Source: Candidatus Poribacteria bacterium (lineage in GTDB: Bacteria; Poribacteria; WGA-4E; WGA-3G). Taken from it: a stretch of DNA of 64,000 nucleotides. The notes under the pieces are model-generated. The model did not search any database. It saw only the letters and a list, made by a program, of their open reading frames with translations, and was not told where the DNA came from. The position numbers and the translations under genes were made by a program. Every line of letters begins with the position of its first letter. Position 1 is the first letter of the stretch. Shown one piece after another: positions 1 through 8,694 of this stretch. The stretch is taken from NCBI GenBank assembly GCA_028818705.1, contig JAPPNJ010000200.1, positions 1-64,000 of the forward strand. Reading direction: 5' to 3'.

Positions 1-198
1 CCCGCCTACATCCCGCAAGCTAAAGCATGGGGTCTTGGCGGGAAGATTGATAACGTTGGTGCAGCTGGATGGCGGCTTGAAGGTAATGCGCTTCAAAAAC
101 TCAATGACGTTTCACATCTGCCAGATCGTTATCCTGAAGCGATGGAAAAGAACATGCATGAACGACGGGATAGTGCGGTTGATATGCCAAGTTTGTAG
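1..198 (+). CDS. C-terminal end of an unidentified protein (partial)
   Basis: An open frame runs from the first base to a TAG at 196-198 and gives the last 65 residues of a protein, ending DSAVDMPSL. Codon use looks like that of the neighbouring genes. The fragment is Gly/Ala-containing and charged near its end, with no domain motif I recognise, so no function is assigned. It ends 140 bp before the adaptor gene on the same strand. The spacer contains a small hairpin (CAGTAAAA / TTTTACTG at 253-272), so the two genes need not be one operon. Confidence 0.6.
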   Translation, partial: PAYIPQAKAWGLGGKIDNVGAAGWRLEGNALQKLNDVSHLPDRYPEAMEKNMHERRDSAVDMPSL

Positions 199-338
199 AA
201 ACTAAATCAGCAGAACAACGAACCTTTCTCTTTCAAATCTGACTAACTTAAACAGTAAAACACTTTTTACTGAATGAAGAGGGTAGGGAAGGAATATTAC
301 ACCTTTTTACACCTTGAAGATCAGAGGGGGTTTTCGAG

Positions 339-2438
339 ATGGGCATATTAAAAGAAAAATGGAAATTATTTGCGATCACTGGCGTTATTGCGTTAGTTGT
401 AGTGGTTGCGGTTGTTGTGGGACGCGGTGTTCTTGCAACCAAGGACGAAGCGGGCAGCGCTGATGCAACAGCAGTAAAAACAGCAACGGTCGAACGAGGC
501 GACATTGCGGTCACGATTGACGCAACAGGCACTATCAAACCGCTGAATATTGTTAAGGTCAGTTCCAAAGCGAGCGGAAAGATTTTGGAACTCAGAGTTG
601 ACGCCGGTGATTATGTCGAAAAGGATGAGATCATTGCGATTATTGAAACGACTTACGTCCAAATTAGTTTGGAGCAGGCTCAAGCGGATTTGAGATCTGC
701 TCAAGCGCGCTTGCGACAGGCGGAAATCGACTTACAACTCCAGAAAGAACAGTCAGTAATCCAGATTCGGCAAGCAGAAGAATCGCTTCTTGAATCACAG
801 AAACGCTTGGAACAAATTAAAGAGGAGATTCGACTGGAAAAGATAGCAAATAAGCGCGGTGTAATGGATGCCGAAAACAGTTTAAATATCGCCAAAATTC
901 GGTACAAGCTGTTAACCTCCGATGAGGTGCGGGAGGAAAATAGAAGACGCGCGAAAGCCTCCTTGGATCAAGAAAAGGCAAACTTAGAGTTGGTAGAAGC
1001 AGAACATGAAAGGAATAAGACACTTCACGAGAAAGAGTTAATTTCACAAGCGGCATTAGAATCCTCACAAGCACAACTTAAATCGGCACAAGCGCGTCAT
1101 CAGTCTGCTGTTGAAAACCTGAAGTTGGTAGAGAAGCCCGCTACTGAAGCTGAACTTGAATTAGGGCAAGCCGATATCAGAAAGGCGGAATTTAACCTCG
1201 CTCTCGCTAATGAAAGAGTGGAATCAGAGCCTTCCCGCGAGATGGATATTGAACTTCAGCAACAACGGATTCTACAAGCTGAAGATGCTCTGAAACTCGC
1301 GCAGGCTAATCAGAAGCAGATTGAGCGGAAGGAACGCGATCTGGAAACTGCGCGTTCATCGGTCACACGGAGTGAAACACAACTGGAACTTCGTCAAATT
1401 GAGTATAATGATACTGTCATCAAGGCACCAATCTCTGGAACGATTCTTGAAAAGTTGGTCGAAGAAGGACAAGTTATTACTTCACGTCTCTCTTCACTCG
1501 CCTCAGAAGAAGGACAGACGCTTGTCACGATGGCAGACCTTGACACTGTCTATGTTGTAACAGATGTGGATGAAACCGACATCGGTAAGGTAGAAATAGG
1601 ACAACCGGTGACAATTACAGTTGAAGCCTATCCCGATACGCCGTTTCAGGGTGCAGTTTTGAAAATTGCGCCGCAAGGACAAGCGATTCAGAATGTGACG
1701 ACTTTTGAAGTAACCTCCGAGTTGAAAAATGTCAAAGCAACCGAATCCCCGCAAGGCATGGGAAGGGGTGTTGGTAGAAGGCAAGGTGGTGGTGTCCGTC
1801 CAGACTTTGCAAACATGACTGAGGAGGAGCGCGAACGCTTCCGTGCAATGCGTCAGCAACGCCAAGCAGAAGGTGGTGGCGGTGAAACGGCAAGAGGACC
1901 CCGCTCTCAAGAAGCACCGGCGCGCACCCAAGAAACTCCGGCTCAACCGACACAGGATCAATCCCTTGCTAAAGTGGAAGAGACCAATGGAGACGATTGG
2001 GGCGGTCTTTTCGGAGGCTTTTTTGCAGAAGCACCGGCTGAAGAAGCACCCGCGCAATCCGATCCTGCGGAAGATGCTGAAGATTTAAAGATACCATTTC
2101 TTAAGCCCGGTATGAATGCCACCGTCCAGATCTCAGCTGTCAACAAAATAAATATCCTTACCGTTTCACCCGAAGCGGTTCTTGATATGCGTGGCAGAAA
2201 AATGGTCAGAATTATCGGAGAAGATGGTCAACCCGGCAGACCTCAGCCAATTGTGACAGGGGTCAGTAGTTTTGACAAGATCGAAGTTGTTTCTGGGCTG
2301 GTTGAAGGAGATACCGTTGCTATCGGAGGCTTTGAGCGTGGTGGTAGCGGCGGTGAAGATTGGCGGCGCCGTATGATGCAGAATCCGGCTTCCACAATGC
2401 GTCGAATGACAGGTGGCGGCGGTCGTGGAGGACGATAG
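339..2438 (+). CDS. Periplasmic adaptor (membrane fusion) protein, MacA/HlyD type
   Basis: This 699-residue protein should bridge an inner-membrane ABC permease and an outer-membrane TolC channel. It has one N-terminal membrane segment (about residues 12-32) and a first lipoyl half-domain (SGKILELRVDAGDYV). A very long coiled coil spans about residues 95-350, followed by the second lipoyl half (KAPISGTILEKLVEEGQ) and a beta-barrel domain. Between the barrel and the membrane-proximal domain lies an unusual low-complexity insert (about residues 470-582), first Gly/Arg-rich and then Glu/Pro/Ala-rich. The C-terminus is Gly/Arg-rich. The ATG at 339 has a strong AGAGGGGG ribosome site. A MacB-like permease follows 53 bp downstream, but no ATPase is encoded here. 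The coiled coil resembles that of the second adaptor at 19062. Confidence 0.9.
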   Translation: MGILKEKWKLFAITGVIALVVVVAVVVGRGVLATKDEAGSADATAVKTATVERGDIAVTIDATGTIKPLNIVKVSSKASGKILELRVDAGDYVEKDEIIAIIETTYVQISLEQAQADLRSAQARLRQAEIDLQLQKEQSVIQIRQAEESLLESQKRLEQIKEEIRLEKIANKRGVMDAENSLNIAKIRYKLLTSDEVREENRRRAKASLDQEKANLELVEAEHERNKTLHEKELISQAALESSQAQLKSAQARHQSAVENLKLVEKPATEAELELGQADIRKAEFNLALANERVESEPSREMDIELQQQRILQAEDALKLAQANQKQIERKERDLETARSSVTRSETQLELRQIEYNDTVIKAPISGTILEKLVEEGQVITSRLSSLASEEGQTLVTMADLDTVYVVTDVDETDIGKVEIGQPVTITVEAYPDTPFQGAVLKIAPQGQAIQNVTTFEVTSELKNVKATESPQGMGRGVGRRQGGGVRPDFANMTEEERERFRAMRQQRQAEGGGGETARGPRSQEAPARTQETPAQPTQDQSLAKVEETNGDDWGGLFGGFFAEAPAEEAPAQSDPAEDAEDLKIPFLKPGMNATVQISAVNKINILTVSPEAVLDMRGRKMVRIIGEDGQPGRPQPIVTGVSSFDKIEVVSGLVEGDTVAIGGFERGGSGGEDWRRRMMQNPASTMRRMTGGGGRGGR

Positions 2439-2491
2439 CCTTATCAATCGACTTGTAGGCATAATTTGAACGGCGCACAGGAGAGAATATT

Positions 2492-3703
2492 ATGAGCATA
2501 TTAGAGAGTCTTACAAATGCCTTAAGTGCCTTATTGGCTAATAAACTCCGGTCTATGTTGACGATGTTAGGGGTAATTATCGGTGTCGGTGCCATTATAA
2601 CCACGACCTCAATTGGTGAAGGTGCGAAAGCCGACATTACGGAACGGATTCAGACCCTGGGTGCGAACATTCTTGCAGTTCGACCTGGGCAGAGCAGGTC
2701 TCGTGGGCGTGCTTCTGCTGATGCGCGTAAAAGCCTCACCGTCGCAGATATAGAGGCATTAGAGGAACGCGGACAGACCTTTGGTTATGTCACCCCCGAG
2801 GTTAGCAGCCGCGCACAGGTGAAATATCTCAGTAATAATACAAACACAACCATCGTTGGGACCTCTCCGGAGTATCTCGTCACGGCAAATTTTACTGTCG
2901 AGAACGGACGCTTTTTTACGGACAGCGAGATCCGGTACCGCACACGCGTATGTGTCCTTGGGAAAACCGTTGTTGACAATCTCTTTGAAGATGTGGACCC
3001 CGTCGGCAAGACAGTGAAAATTAAGAATGTGGGGTTCCACGTCTTAGGTGTTATGAAAGAGAAAGGAGCAAGTGGTTGGCGAAACCCAGATGACCAAGTT
3101 TTTATCCCCTATACGACTGCCATGAAACGCGTTTTTGGAGAGGAGTACCTATCCAGTATTAGTATACAGGCGAATAACGATGAACTTCTTACAGCAGCAG
3201 AAACTGAGGTAACCGAACTCCTGCGAAAACAACACAAAATCCCAGTAAACAAAGAACTTGATTTTCATATTCGTAACCAAGCAGAATTCATGGAAACACT
3301 GGAAGAATCAAGTCAAACCTTTACGAATATGATTTTAGGGATTGCCGTTGTCTCTCTGGTTGTTGGCGGTATCGGTATTATGAATATCATGCTGGTTTCT
3401 GTGACGGAGCGGACAAAAGAGATAGGACTTCGGAAAGCCGTTGGTGCACAGCGGTCTGACATTCTTGTTCAGTTCCTTGTCGAATCTACGACGCTTGCAC
3501 TTGTAGGTGGATTTCTCGGTATCGGTGTTGGAATAATCGGTGCGCAGATGGTACCCTCGCTTTGGGGTTGGCGGACGGTTGTCTCAATAATGTACGCTGT
3601 AGTCTCTTTTGTTGTCAGTGCGCTGGTCGGGGTTTTTTTCGGGGCGTATCCGGCATGGAAAGCAGCAAAACTCCATCCGATTGAGGCACTCAGACACGAG
3701 TAA
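2492..3703 (+). CDS. ABC transporter permease, MacB/FtsX family
   Basis: The 403-residue protein has the four-helix MacB layout. One membrane segment near the N-terminus (about residues 22-42) is followed by a large MacB_PCD periplasmic domain to about residue 275. Three C-terminal helices include the FtsX signature with VTERTKEIGLRKAVGA. MacB-type permeases do not transport through a pore but use mechanical motion to drive export through an adaptor and TolC. Unlike E. coli MacB, no ATPase domain is fused, so a separate LolD/MacB-like ATPase is needed; the nearest candidate is at 21176. The ATG at 2492 has CAGGAGAG upstream. A strong intrinsic terminator follows at once, so this gene ends its transcription unit. 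Confidence 0.9.
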   Translation: MSILESLTNALSALLANKLRSMLTMLGVIIGVGAIITTTSIGEGAKADITERIQTLGANILAVRPGQSRSRGRASADARKSLTVADIEALEERGQTFGYVTPEVSSRAQVKYLSNNTNTTIVGTSPEYLVTANFTVENGRFFTDSEIRYRTRVCVLGKTVVDNLFEDVDPVGKTVKIKNVGFHVLGVMKEKGASGWRNPDDQVFIPYTTAMKRVFGEEYLSSISIQANNDELLTAAETEVTELLRKQHKIPVNKELDFHIRNQAEFMETLEESSQTFTNMILGIAVVSLVVGGIGIMNIMLVSVTERTKEIGLRKAVGAQRSDILVQFLVESTTLALVGGFLGIGVGIIGAQMVPSLWGWRTVVSIMYAVVSFVVSALVGVFFGAYPAWKAAKLHPIEALRHE

Positions 3704-3711
3704 ACCACAGA

Positions 3712-3743
3712 AGAGGTGTGATAGAAATCGCACCTCTTTTTTT
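3712..3743 (+). terminator. Intrinsic terminator after the adaptor-permease pair
   Basis: The arms AGAGGTGTGA and TCGCACCTCT (one G-T pair) form a 10-bp stem with a 6-nt loop, followed directly by a run of seven T. It begins 9 bp after the permease stop codon. Confidence 0.9.
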
Positions 3744-3852
3744 CTGGTAGGATTTACAATTACGCGAACACTTCGAGAGACGAGGCACCAAAGCCGAAGC
3801 CATCCTCGTCAAACATCTGTTGTAGGTGCAAGGTTGGAATGCACATCGCATG

Positions 3853-3902
3853 AATCAACGGTATTCATGCCTAATCAACGGTATGAAGCCCATATGGGCT
3901 TC
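3853..3902. repeat. Direct repeat plus 18-bp perfect palindrome
   Basis: AATCAACGGTAT occurs twice, at 3853-3864 and 3873-3884. It is followed immediately by the perfect palindrome GAAGCCCATATGGGCTTC at 3885-3902. Just downstream, CCGGGGC is also repeated (about 3904-3922). The 362-bp spacer between the permease terminator and the SDR gene (3704-4065) shows no coding region besides these elements. They resemble short palindromic dispersed repeats. Confidence 0.6.
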
Positions 3903-4065
3903 ACCGGGGCATGAACCGGGGCGAGTACGCCGCAAAACCTCGCCTACCAATTATAAATGAAAAATAGTGTAATTAGGAAACCTCGCCAGCGGGAGCATCG
4001 TATTTTAAGTATACTGGCATGTCTATTTATTTTTGCAATTCACTATATTAAGCTAAGGAATCACC

Positions 4066-4782
4066 ATGGAAAAAATAGCAGTTATTGCGGGTGTGGGACC
4101 TGGTTTAGGGGCTGCCCTCGCCCGTAAATTTGTACAAGAGGGGTGCGACGTAGCACTACTGTCACGCTCATCCGCTTACATAAAAAATCTCTCTACAAGG
4201 TTGGCAGAATCTGGTCGTAAAGCCATACCTATCCCCACGGATATTGCCGAAGCCGAGGAGGTAGCAGAAAGCTTCGCTCGCATCCGAGAAGAACTCGGCG
4301 ATCCCGACATCCTTGTGAATCACGCGGCGAACGCTGCTTGGGGCAGTTTTGCTGATCTCACGCCGGAAGCATTTGAGGGTGCATGGCGTGTTTGTACCCT
4401 TGGTGGATTTCTCTGTTCAAAGCAGGTAGTACCGGGGATGCTACAGAAAGGTGGTGGGAAAATTCTATTTACAGGCGCGACTTCCGCCGTCCGTGGGAGA
4501 GCAGGCGCGTTAGCTTTCAGCAGCGCGAAGTATGCCACACGCGGCTTAGCATCAGCACTCGCTCGCGAAGTTGGTCCGCACGGTATCCATGTTGCTCATG
4601 TTATTGTTGATGGTGTTATTGATACGCCCGGAGTGCGGCAGCGCTATAAACTGCGAGAAAACGAGCCGCTGCTTGAACCCGATGCAATTGCGGATACCTA
4701 TTGGGCTTTAATACAACAGGAACGGAGTGCGTGGACTTTTGAAGTGGATGTCCGCCCGTATAATGAGGAATTTTTCACGTAG
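4066..4782 (+). CDS. Short-chain dehydrogenase/reductase (SDR) with Tyr-to-Phe change
   Basis: This is a 238-residue classical SDR with a Rossmann fold. The nucleotide-binding glycine motif GVGPGLG lies at residues 9-15, D59 sits at the TDI position after the fourth strand, and the NHAANA stretch (about 85-90) matches the NNAG motif. Ser140 corresponds to the catalytic serine. The usual YxxxK catalytic motif is FSSAK at residues 151-155, so the catalytic tyrosine is replaced by phenylalanine while the lysine stays. This could mean altered chemistry or a non-catalytic role. The start at 4066 has TAAGGA upstream. The gene converges on the PhyH-HEAT gene, with a hairpin-bearing spacer between them. 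Substrate unknown. Confidence 0.85.
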   Translation: MEKIAVIAGVGPGLGAALARKFVQEGCDVALLSRSSAYIKNLSTRLAESGRKAIPIPTDIAEAEEVAESFARIREELGDPDILVNHAANAAWGSFADLTPEAFEGAWRVCTLGGFLCSKQVVPGMLQKGGGKILFTGATSAVRGRAGALAFSSAKYATRGLASALAREVGPHGIHVAHVIVDGVIDTPGVRQRYKLRENEPLLEPDAIADTYWALIQQERSAWTFEVDVRPYNEEFFT

Positions 4783-4814
4783 ACGTTTTTTTCGTAAGTT
4801 GGTAGTCGGGAATC

Positions 4815-4870
4815 GGAGTTCCCTCCTACAGACGGCGGTTGGTGGTTTTGGTGCGGTTGAAAACCGCACC
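4815..4870. repeat. Dispersed repeat with hairpin between convergent genes
   Basis: GGAGTTCCCTCCTACAG (4815-4831) is related to two elements at 25513-25567. It is followed by a 9-bp hairpin with a 3-nt loop (GGTGCGGTT / AACCGCACC, 4850-4870). The element lies between the convergent SDR and PhyH-HEAT genes and could act as a bidirectional termination or mRNA-end structure. Confidence 0.5.
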
Positions 4871-4915
4871 TACTGTGATTGGAAAAATCTACTGTAATTG
4901 AGAAATTTGATTCAC

Positions 4916-6214
4916 CTAAAATGTGCTTTCCTTTGAGGTAACTGGACACCAACGTGTTGTTTCAAGGTAGCGGAGCAACGCTGACTTCGCCGCCGGTGTT
5001 CCGATACGGTAAAGCGCATGTACGGCGTCCCCACGTACATAACGGTTTGCATCGAACAACACACTTTGCAAGCCTTCAACTGCGCCAGGGGCGTCTTTAC
5101 CAATCCTCGCCAAGGCGAAAACTGCATTTCGGCGGACGCCATCGTTTTCATCTTCCAATGCCTTTACAAGCCCAGGTACAGCGATTGAACTCGACTGACT
5201 CGTTGTCCCTAACGCCTCTATCGTGTGCGAACGGACAGATCCGGACGGATCACTAAGGACCTCAACCAATTCTGGTACCGCCGGTTCTGCCTTAGTTCCC
5301 AAGTCCCCGAGTGCTTCCACTGCATTATCTCGGACGTATTCACGGGCATCTTTCAACGTATCCCGGAGCGGTTCAACAGCGGCAGATCCAACTGCATTGA
5401 GGGCATAACAGGCGTTTCGACGCGTCATCTCCGATTCATCTTGTAAACACTGCACTAACGCGGGTATCGCCCTCTCGCCAAATCGAGGCAATTCATAAGC
5501 CGCCTGTAATCCCGTGGATTCTGATGTGCTATTGAGAGCACTGATTAAACCTGACAGTGATTCACCATTTGATGTCCCGCCGGCCTCGCTATCTTCAATA
5601 CCTCGATGCCAGTTCCAGAGGTGTCGAAACATTTCCTGATGTTCGGCAGGTCCTACGGGCTTACCGTTTGTCCAGTCTGTCTCTTTATTCGCCCAAGTAG
5701 GTTCCTGTGGCTCTGACATCCGGGTATAGAGAAACTTCATCATGTAGCGTCTCTTTTCGCTACTGTTAGGCATGGCGCGATGCCACAGGTCATAGTTTGC
5801 GAAGGCGACTGTCCCCGCTTTCCCAACAATGGGCTGTTCCGGTGCCACTCCTGAGCCTTCACGGGTGCTATAATAGTGACTCATCGGTACCACACCTGTC
5901 GGACCGAGTTCTAACGGTGTATCCTGCGGATAATAAAAAACAAGTAACCTACGTGTATGATGTGACCAGCGTTTTCCACCGTCTTGGTGCATGTTTTGTC
6001 CCTGGCTACCGGGTGGATTATAGTGCGGATGACGGTGTGGTTGCATATAATAATCGGCGCCAAGGAGACTTGTCAAGGCACCTTTAACGTTCGGGTCATC
6101 AAGCACTTTCTGGATTTCTGGTATCCTCGGTACAAGGTTATTACCGGGATTGCCTTCCTTATCAAAGACGGTCATCGTCTCCTGATAGATTGCCTCGTGG
6201 AATTGTGCAGGCAA
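4916..6214 (-). CDS. Phytanoyl-CoA dioxygenase (PhyH) domain fused to HEAT repeats
   Basis: The 432-residue protein has two parts. Residues 1 to about 205 form a PhyH-family Fe(II)/2-oxoglutarate dioxygenase domain with the iron ligands H76-x-D78 and a distal His145, and arginines 155/156 that may bind 2-oxoglutarate. Residues about 224-425 form PBS-lyase-type HEAT repeats (units such as AVEPLRDTLKDAREYVRDNA), likely a protein-binding scaffold. The first possible start is a TTG at 6212-6214 with GGGGAAGGAAG just upstream, and an in-frame stop lies 30 bp before it. The domain therefore begins later than usual for PhyH proteins, whose first strands appear to be missing. Substrate unknown. The gene is divergent from the aminotransferase gene. 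Confidence 0.85.
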   Translation of the reverse strand: MPAQFHEAIYQETMTVFDKEGNPGNNLVPRIPEIQKVLDDPNVKGALTSLLGADYYMQPHRHPHYNPPGSQGQNMHQDGGKRWSHHTRRLLVFYYPQDTPLELGPTGVVPMSHYYSTREGSGVAPEQPIVGKAGTVAFANYDLWHRAMPNSSEKRRYMMKFLYTRMSEPQEPTWANKETDWTNGKPVGPAEHQEMFRHLWNWHRGIEDSEAGGTSNGESLSGLISALNSTSESTGLQAAYELPRFGERAIPALVQCLQDESEMTRRNACYALNAVGSAAVEPLRDTLKDAREYVRDNAVEALGDLGTKAEPAVPELVEVLSDPSGSVRSHTIEALGTTSQSSSIAVPGLVKALEDENDGVRRNAVFALARIGKDAPGAVEGLQSVLFDANRYVRGDAVHALYRIGTPAAKSALLRYLETTRWCPVTSKESTF

Positions 6215-6401
6215 ATTTTCTTCCTTCCCCTTTTCCGAGCATTGCTACAAATCCTATCTACCAACATCTGAACCTACTCTAATTATTCCATAGAATAGCG
6301 CAATTTGCAAGAAATTCTCCCACCAAATCCAGAATTGTGGTAAAATATTTAAAATTGAAATCTACCCTTATTGCATATAGCACGAACTTGGAGGTATCAG
6401 G

Positions 6402-7610
6402 ATGGGACGAAGTTTTGAAAAATCATTGGCGTGGCAGAAACGGGCGAAAGCGGCATTGGTCGGCGGCGGGCAACCGCATAAACAGAGCCAACCCCCGAGA
6501 CCTGTTATGATCGCAGGTGCGAAAGGGGCGCATTTTTGGGATGCTGATGGTAATGACTATATTGATTATCTGATGGGATTTGGACCGATGATCCTTGGAC
6601 ACGCCTATCCCACCGTAATTGAGACGGTCACAAAATACCTTGTTGAACGTGGCAACGTTTATAATTTCGGGCATACGCTTGAGGTAGAACTCGCTGAAAA
6701 GTTGGTTCAGATTATTCCCTCTGCTGATAGGGTCGCCTACTTTGTCGGCGGATCGGATGCGACAACCGGCGCGATTAAGTTCGCTCGCGCATACACCGGC
6801 AGAGAAAAGGTGATCCGGTCGGGGTATCACGGATGGCACGATTGGTGTAGCCACGCACGCGGACACCTAACGGGTGCTGCAGCTTCCACACTCAGTGTCG
6901 ATTTCAATGATCTTGAAGGACTCGCTGACCTGTTTAAAGCACACCCTGACGAGATTGCGTGTCTGATTATGGAGCCTTCTGGACACGACCTACCTAAAGA
7001 TGGCTATCTTGAAGAGGCGAAGAACCTTGTCAATGCCAATGGTGCTTTGATGATTTTCGATGAGGTCAAAACGGGGTTCCGCTACTCACTGGGTGGTGCG
7101 CAAGAATATTTCGGGGTCACGCCTGATATGTCCGTTTTCGGAAAAGCACTCGCTAACGGTTTCGCTACTGCTGTCGTTGTCGGGAAAAAAGAGATTATGG
7201 ATGAAGTCAGCGATGTCTGGGTAGCGGCGACCTTCCACGGAGAGGTATCACTCGTCGCTGCTGCAATGGCTACGATAGCAGAGATCGAAGCAAAAGATGG
7301 TGTTGCGTTCATGTGGAAACAGGGCCAGAAACTACTGGACGGCTACAGAGAAATGGTCGCGAGACTCGGTATTGAGAATGCTCGGATTGGCGGTATCGGT
7401 CCGATGCCCTACTTCGGATTGAACACCGATAGCGACGACGAACGTCAACAACGTTTCCATAAAATCTTCTACGAAGCGACCTTAGACGGCGGTCTGTACC
7501 TACCAGAAGGACACATCTGGTTCATGTCGATGTCGCATACCGATGAAGACGTTGCGAAGACGCTCAGCGTTTCTGAAGATGCCCTCAAGCGTGCTAAATT
7601 GAGCCATTAA
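6402..7610 (+). CDS. Class III PLP-dependent aminotransferase, GSA aminomutase-like
   Basis: The 402-residue fold-type I enzyme resembles glutamate-1-semialdehyde 2,1-aminomutase (HemL). Visible features are the cofactor phosphate loop near GGSDATTGAIKFAR, the YHGWHDW segment, and the FDEVKTGFR motif holding the pyridine-binding aspartate. The Schiff-base lysine is K248 in VFGKALANGF. HemL usually has a GGGFPVGA loop after this lysine; here it differs, which argues for another substrate rather than tetrapyrrole synthesis. The ATG at 6402 has GGAGG seven bases upstream. The gene sits between two PhyH-family genes and is followed 73 bp later by the second, which suggests a shared pathway for a small amine or amino acid. 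Confidence 0.85.
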   Translation: MGRSFEKSLAWQKRAKAALVGGGQPHKQSQPPRPVMIAGAKGAHFWDADGNDYIDYLMGFGPMILGHAYPTVIETVTKYLVERGNVYNFGHTLEVELAEKLVQIIPSADRVAYFVGGSDATTGAIKFARAYTGREKVIRSGYHGWHDWCSHARGHLTGAAASTLSVDFNDLEGLADLFKAHPDEIACLIMEPSGHDLPKDGYLEEAKNLVNANGALMIFDEVKTGFRYSLGGAQEYFGVTPDMSVFGKALANGFATAVVVGKKEIMDEVSDVWVAATFHGEVSLVAAAMATIAEIEAKDGVAFMWKQGQKLLDGYREMVARLGIENARIGGIGPMPYFGLNTDSDDERQQRFHKIFYEATLDGGLYLPEGHIWFMSMSHTDEDVAKTLSVSEDALKRAKLSH

Positions 7611-7683
7611 GGCACAATTTGTCTTTGCTTTACATTGCTACATAGGATTTCAAATAATCCAACAAATCAAGAGGATTTTTCTG

Positions 7684-8577
7684 ATGGCAAAAGTCATACA
7701 TCACAGTAATCCGTTCGTTGTTGATAAAAACCTCGGATCGGCACTTGACCTGGAGAATGCCCATGCCCAACTCACCGCGACAACGTCTGATGGCACTCCG
7801 GTCGTTGCGCCGACGCAAGAGCAGAAGTATCTTTTTGATATGCGCGGTTGGCTCTTAGTCCCCGGTGTGCTATCAGGTGATGAACTCGCGGAGATGCAAG
7901 AATTTGGCTATCGACTTCGCAATGACCCGGAATCGATCCCGGAGCACGAACGCACCCCGCTTGGCGGTCCCTTGCAACGCTTGGCAGATCACCCAAACGT
8001 TGTGGGCTTTTTGAACGAGTTTGTGGCACATCCTGCGCTATCTGGTCAAGAATGTTACGGGTTCCGGATGGAATCGTGTAGCCTATTCTATCGTACCGTT
8101 GGTGATGGAAATTTTGGACCGCACAATGGAAACGGAATGCTCCGTTTCCCAGGAGACTCTCACCTCTATCGGTGCATTCCAGGCAAAGCACACAGTGGGT
8201 TAACCCGCATTGTTTGGGAGTTGAATCCTGTGAAATATCGGCAGGGCGGCACGCTATTTATTACAGCGAGCCATAAGGCAGTCTACACAGCACCCGACAC
8301 AATCCAAAGTCCAGACTCCCAAATTTGGGATACATACGAGTGTCCGGCGGGTTCACTGTTGTTTTTCACGGAGGCGTTGACGCACAGCACGCATCAATGG
8401 ACGAACGCAGATAACGACCGGCTTGCTATTTTCAGTTGTTACAACACAGTGAATAGTAAATGGCACGACTGGGATCCGCATCCGAAGTTGTTAGCGGAAA
8501 TGCCGTCAAAACGGCAGACGCTTTTCCGTCCAGTCCGTGCTGCGAATAATTTGATTGGGGAAACGTATCGGCATTAA
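7684..8577 (+). CDS. PhyH-family dioxygenase homologue with H-x-G metal motif
   Basis: The 297-residue protein aligns by eye to the PhyH family, from the FDMRGWLLVPGVL start of the fold through WELNPVKYRQGGTLFITASHK, the segment that in classical members reads like a TDvxpgdGGfxxipGSHK motif. A distal histidine (H234 or H237, in EALTHSTHQW) and a likely 2-oxoglutarate-binding arginine (R246) are present. The proximal iron motif, normally HxD, is H147-N148-G149, so the carboxylate ligand is replaced by glycine. This arrangement is known from Fe/2OG halogenases, but it also occurs in inactive homologues. The ATG at 7684 has AGAGGA upstream. It follows the aminotransferase gene and is probably cotranscribed with it. 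Confidence 0.85.
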   Translation: MAKVIHHSNPFVVDKNLGSALDLENAHAQLTATTSDGTPVVAPTQEQKYLFDMRGWLLVPGVLSGDELAEMQEFGYRLRNDPESIPEHERTPLGGPLQRLADHPNVVGFLNEFVAHPALSGQECYGFRMESCSLFYRTVGDGNFGPHNGNGMLRFPGDSHLYRCIPGKAHSGLTRIVWELNPVKYRQGGTLFITASHKAVYTAPDTIQSPDSQIWDTYECPAGSLLFFTEALTHSTHQWTNADNDRLAIFSCYNTVNSKWHDWDPHPKLLAEMPSKRQTLFRPVRAANNLIGETYRH

Positions 8578-8664
8578 GAAATCCAGAGCAACTTCACAGA
8601 TTAAGCTCGAAACTTGCCCTATAACTCATCCTAACAATTGAATATATTCCAAAGACCAAGAAGC

Positions 8665-8694
8665 ACTCCAAAGGTAGAAACCTATCTTTGGAGT
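8665..8694. terminator. Long hairpin downstream of the PhyH gene (possible terminator)
   Basis: The arms ACTCCAAAGGTAG and CTATCTTTGGAGT pair over 13 bp (one G-T pair) around a 4-nt AAAC loop. It lies 88 bp after the PhyH stop. The following bases (ACTCTTTACA) are only weakly T-rich, so intrinsic termination is likely but not certain. The rest of 8578-9085 is AT-rich with no gene I can support. Confidence 0.5.
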
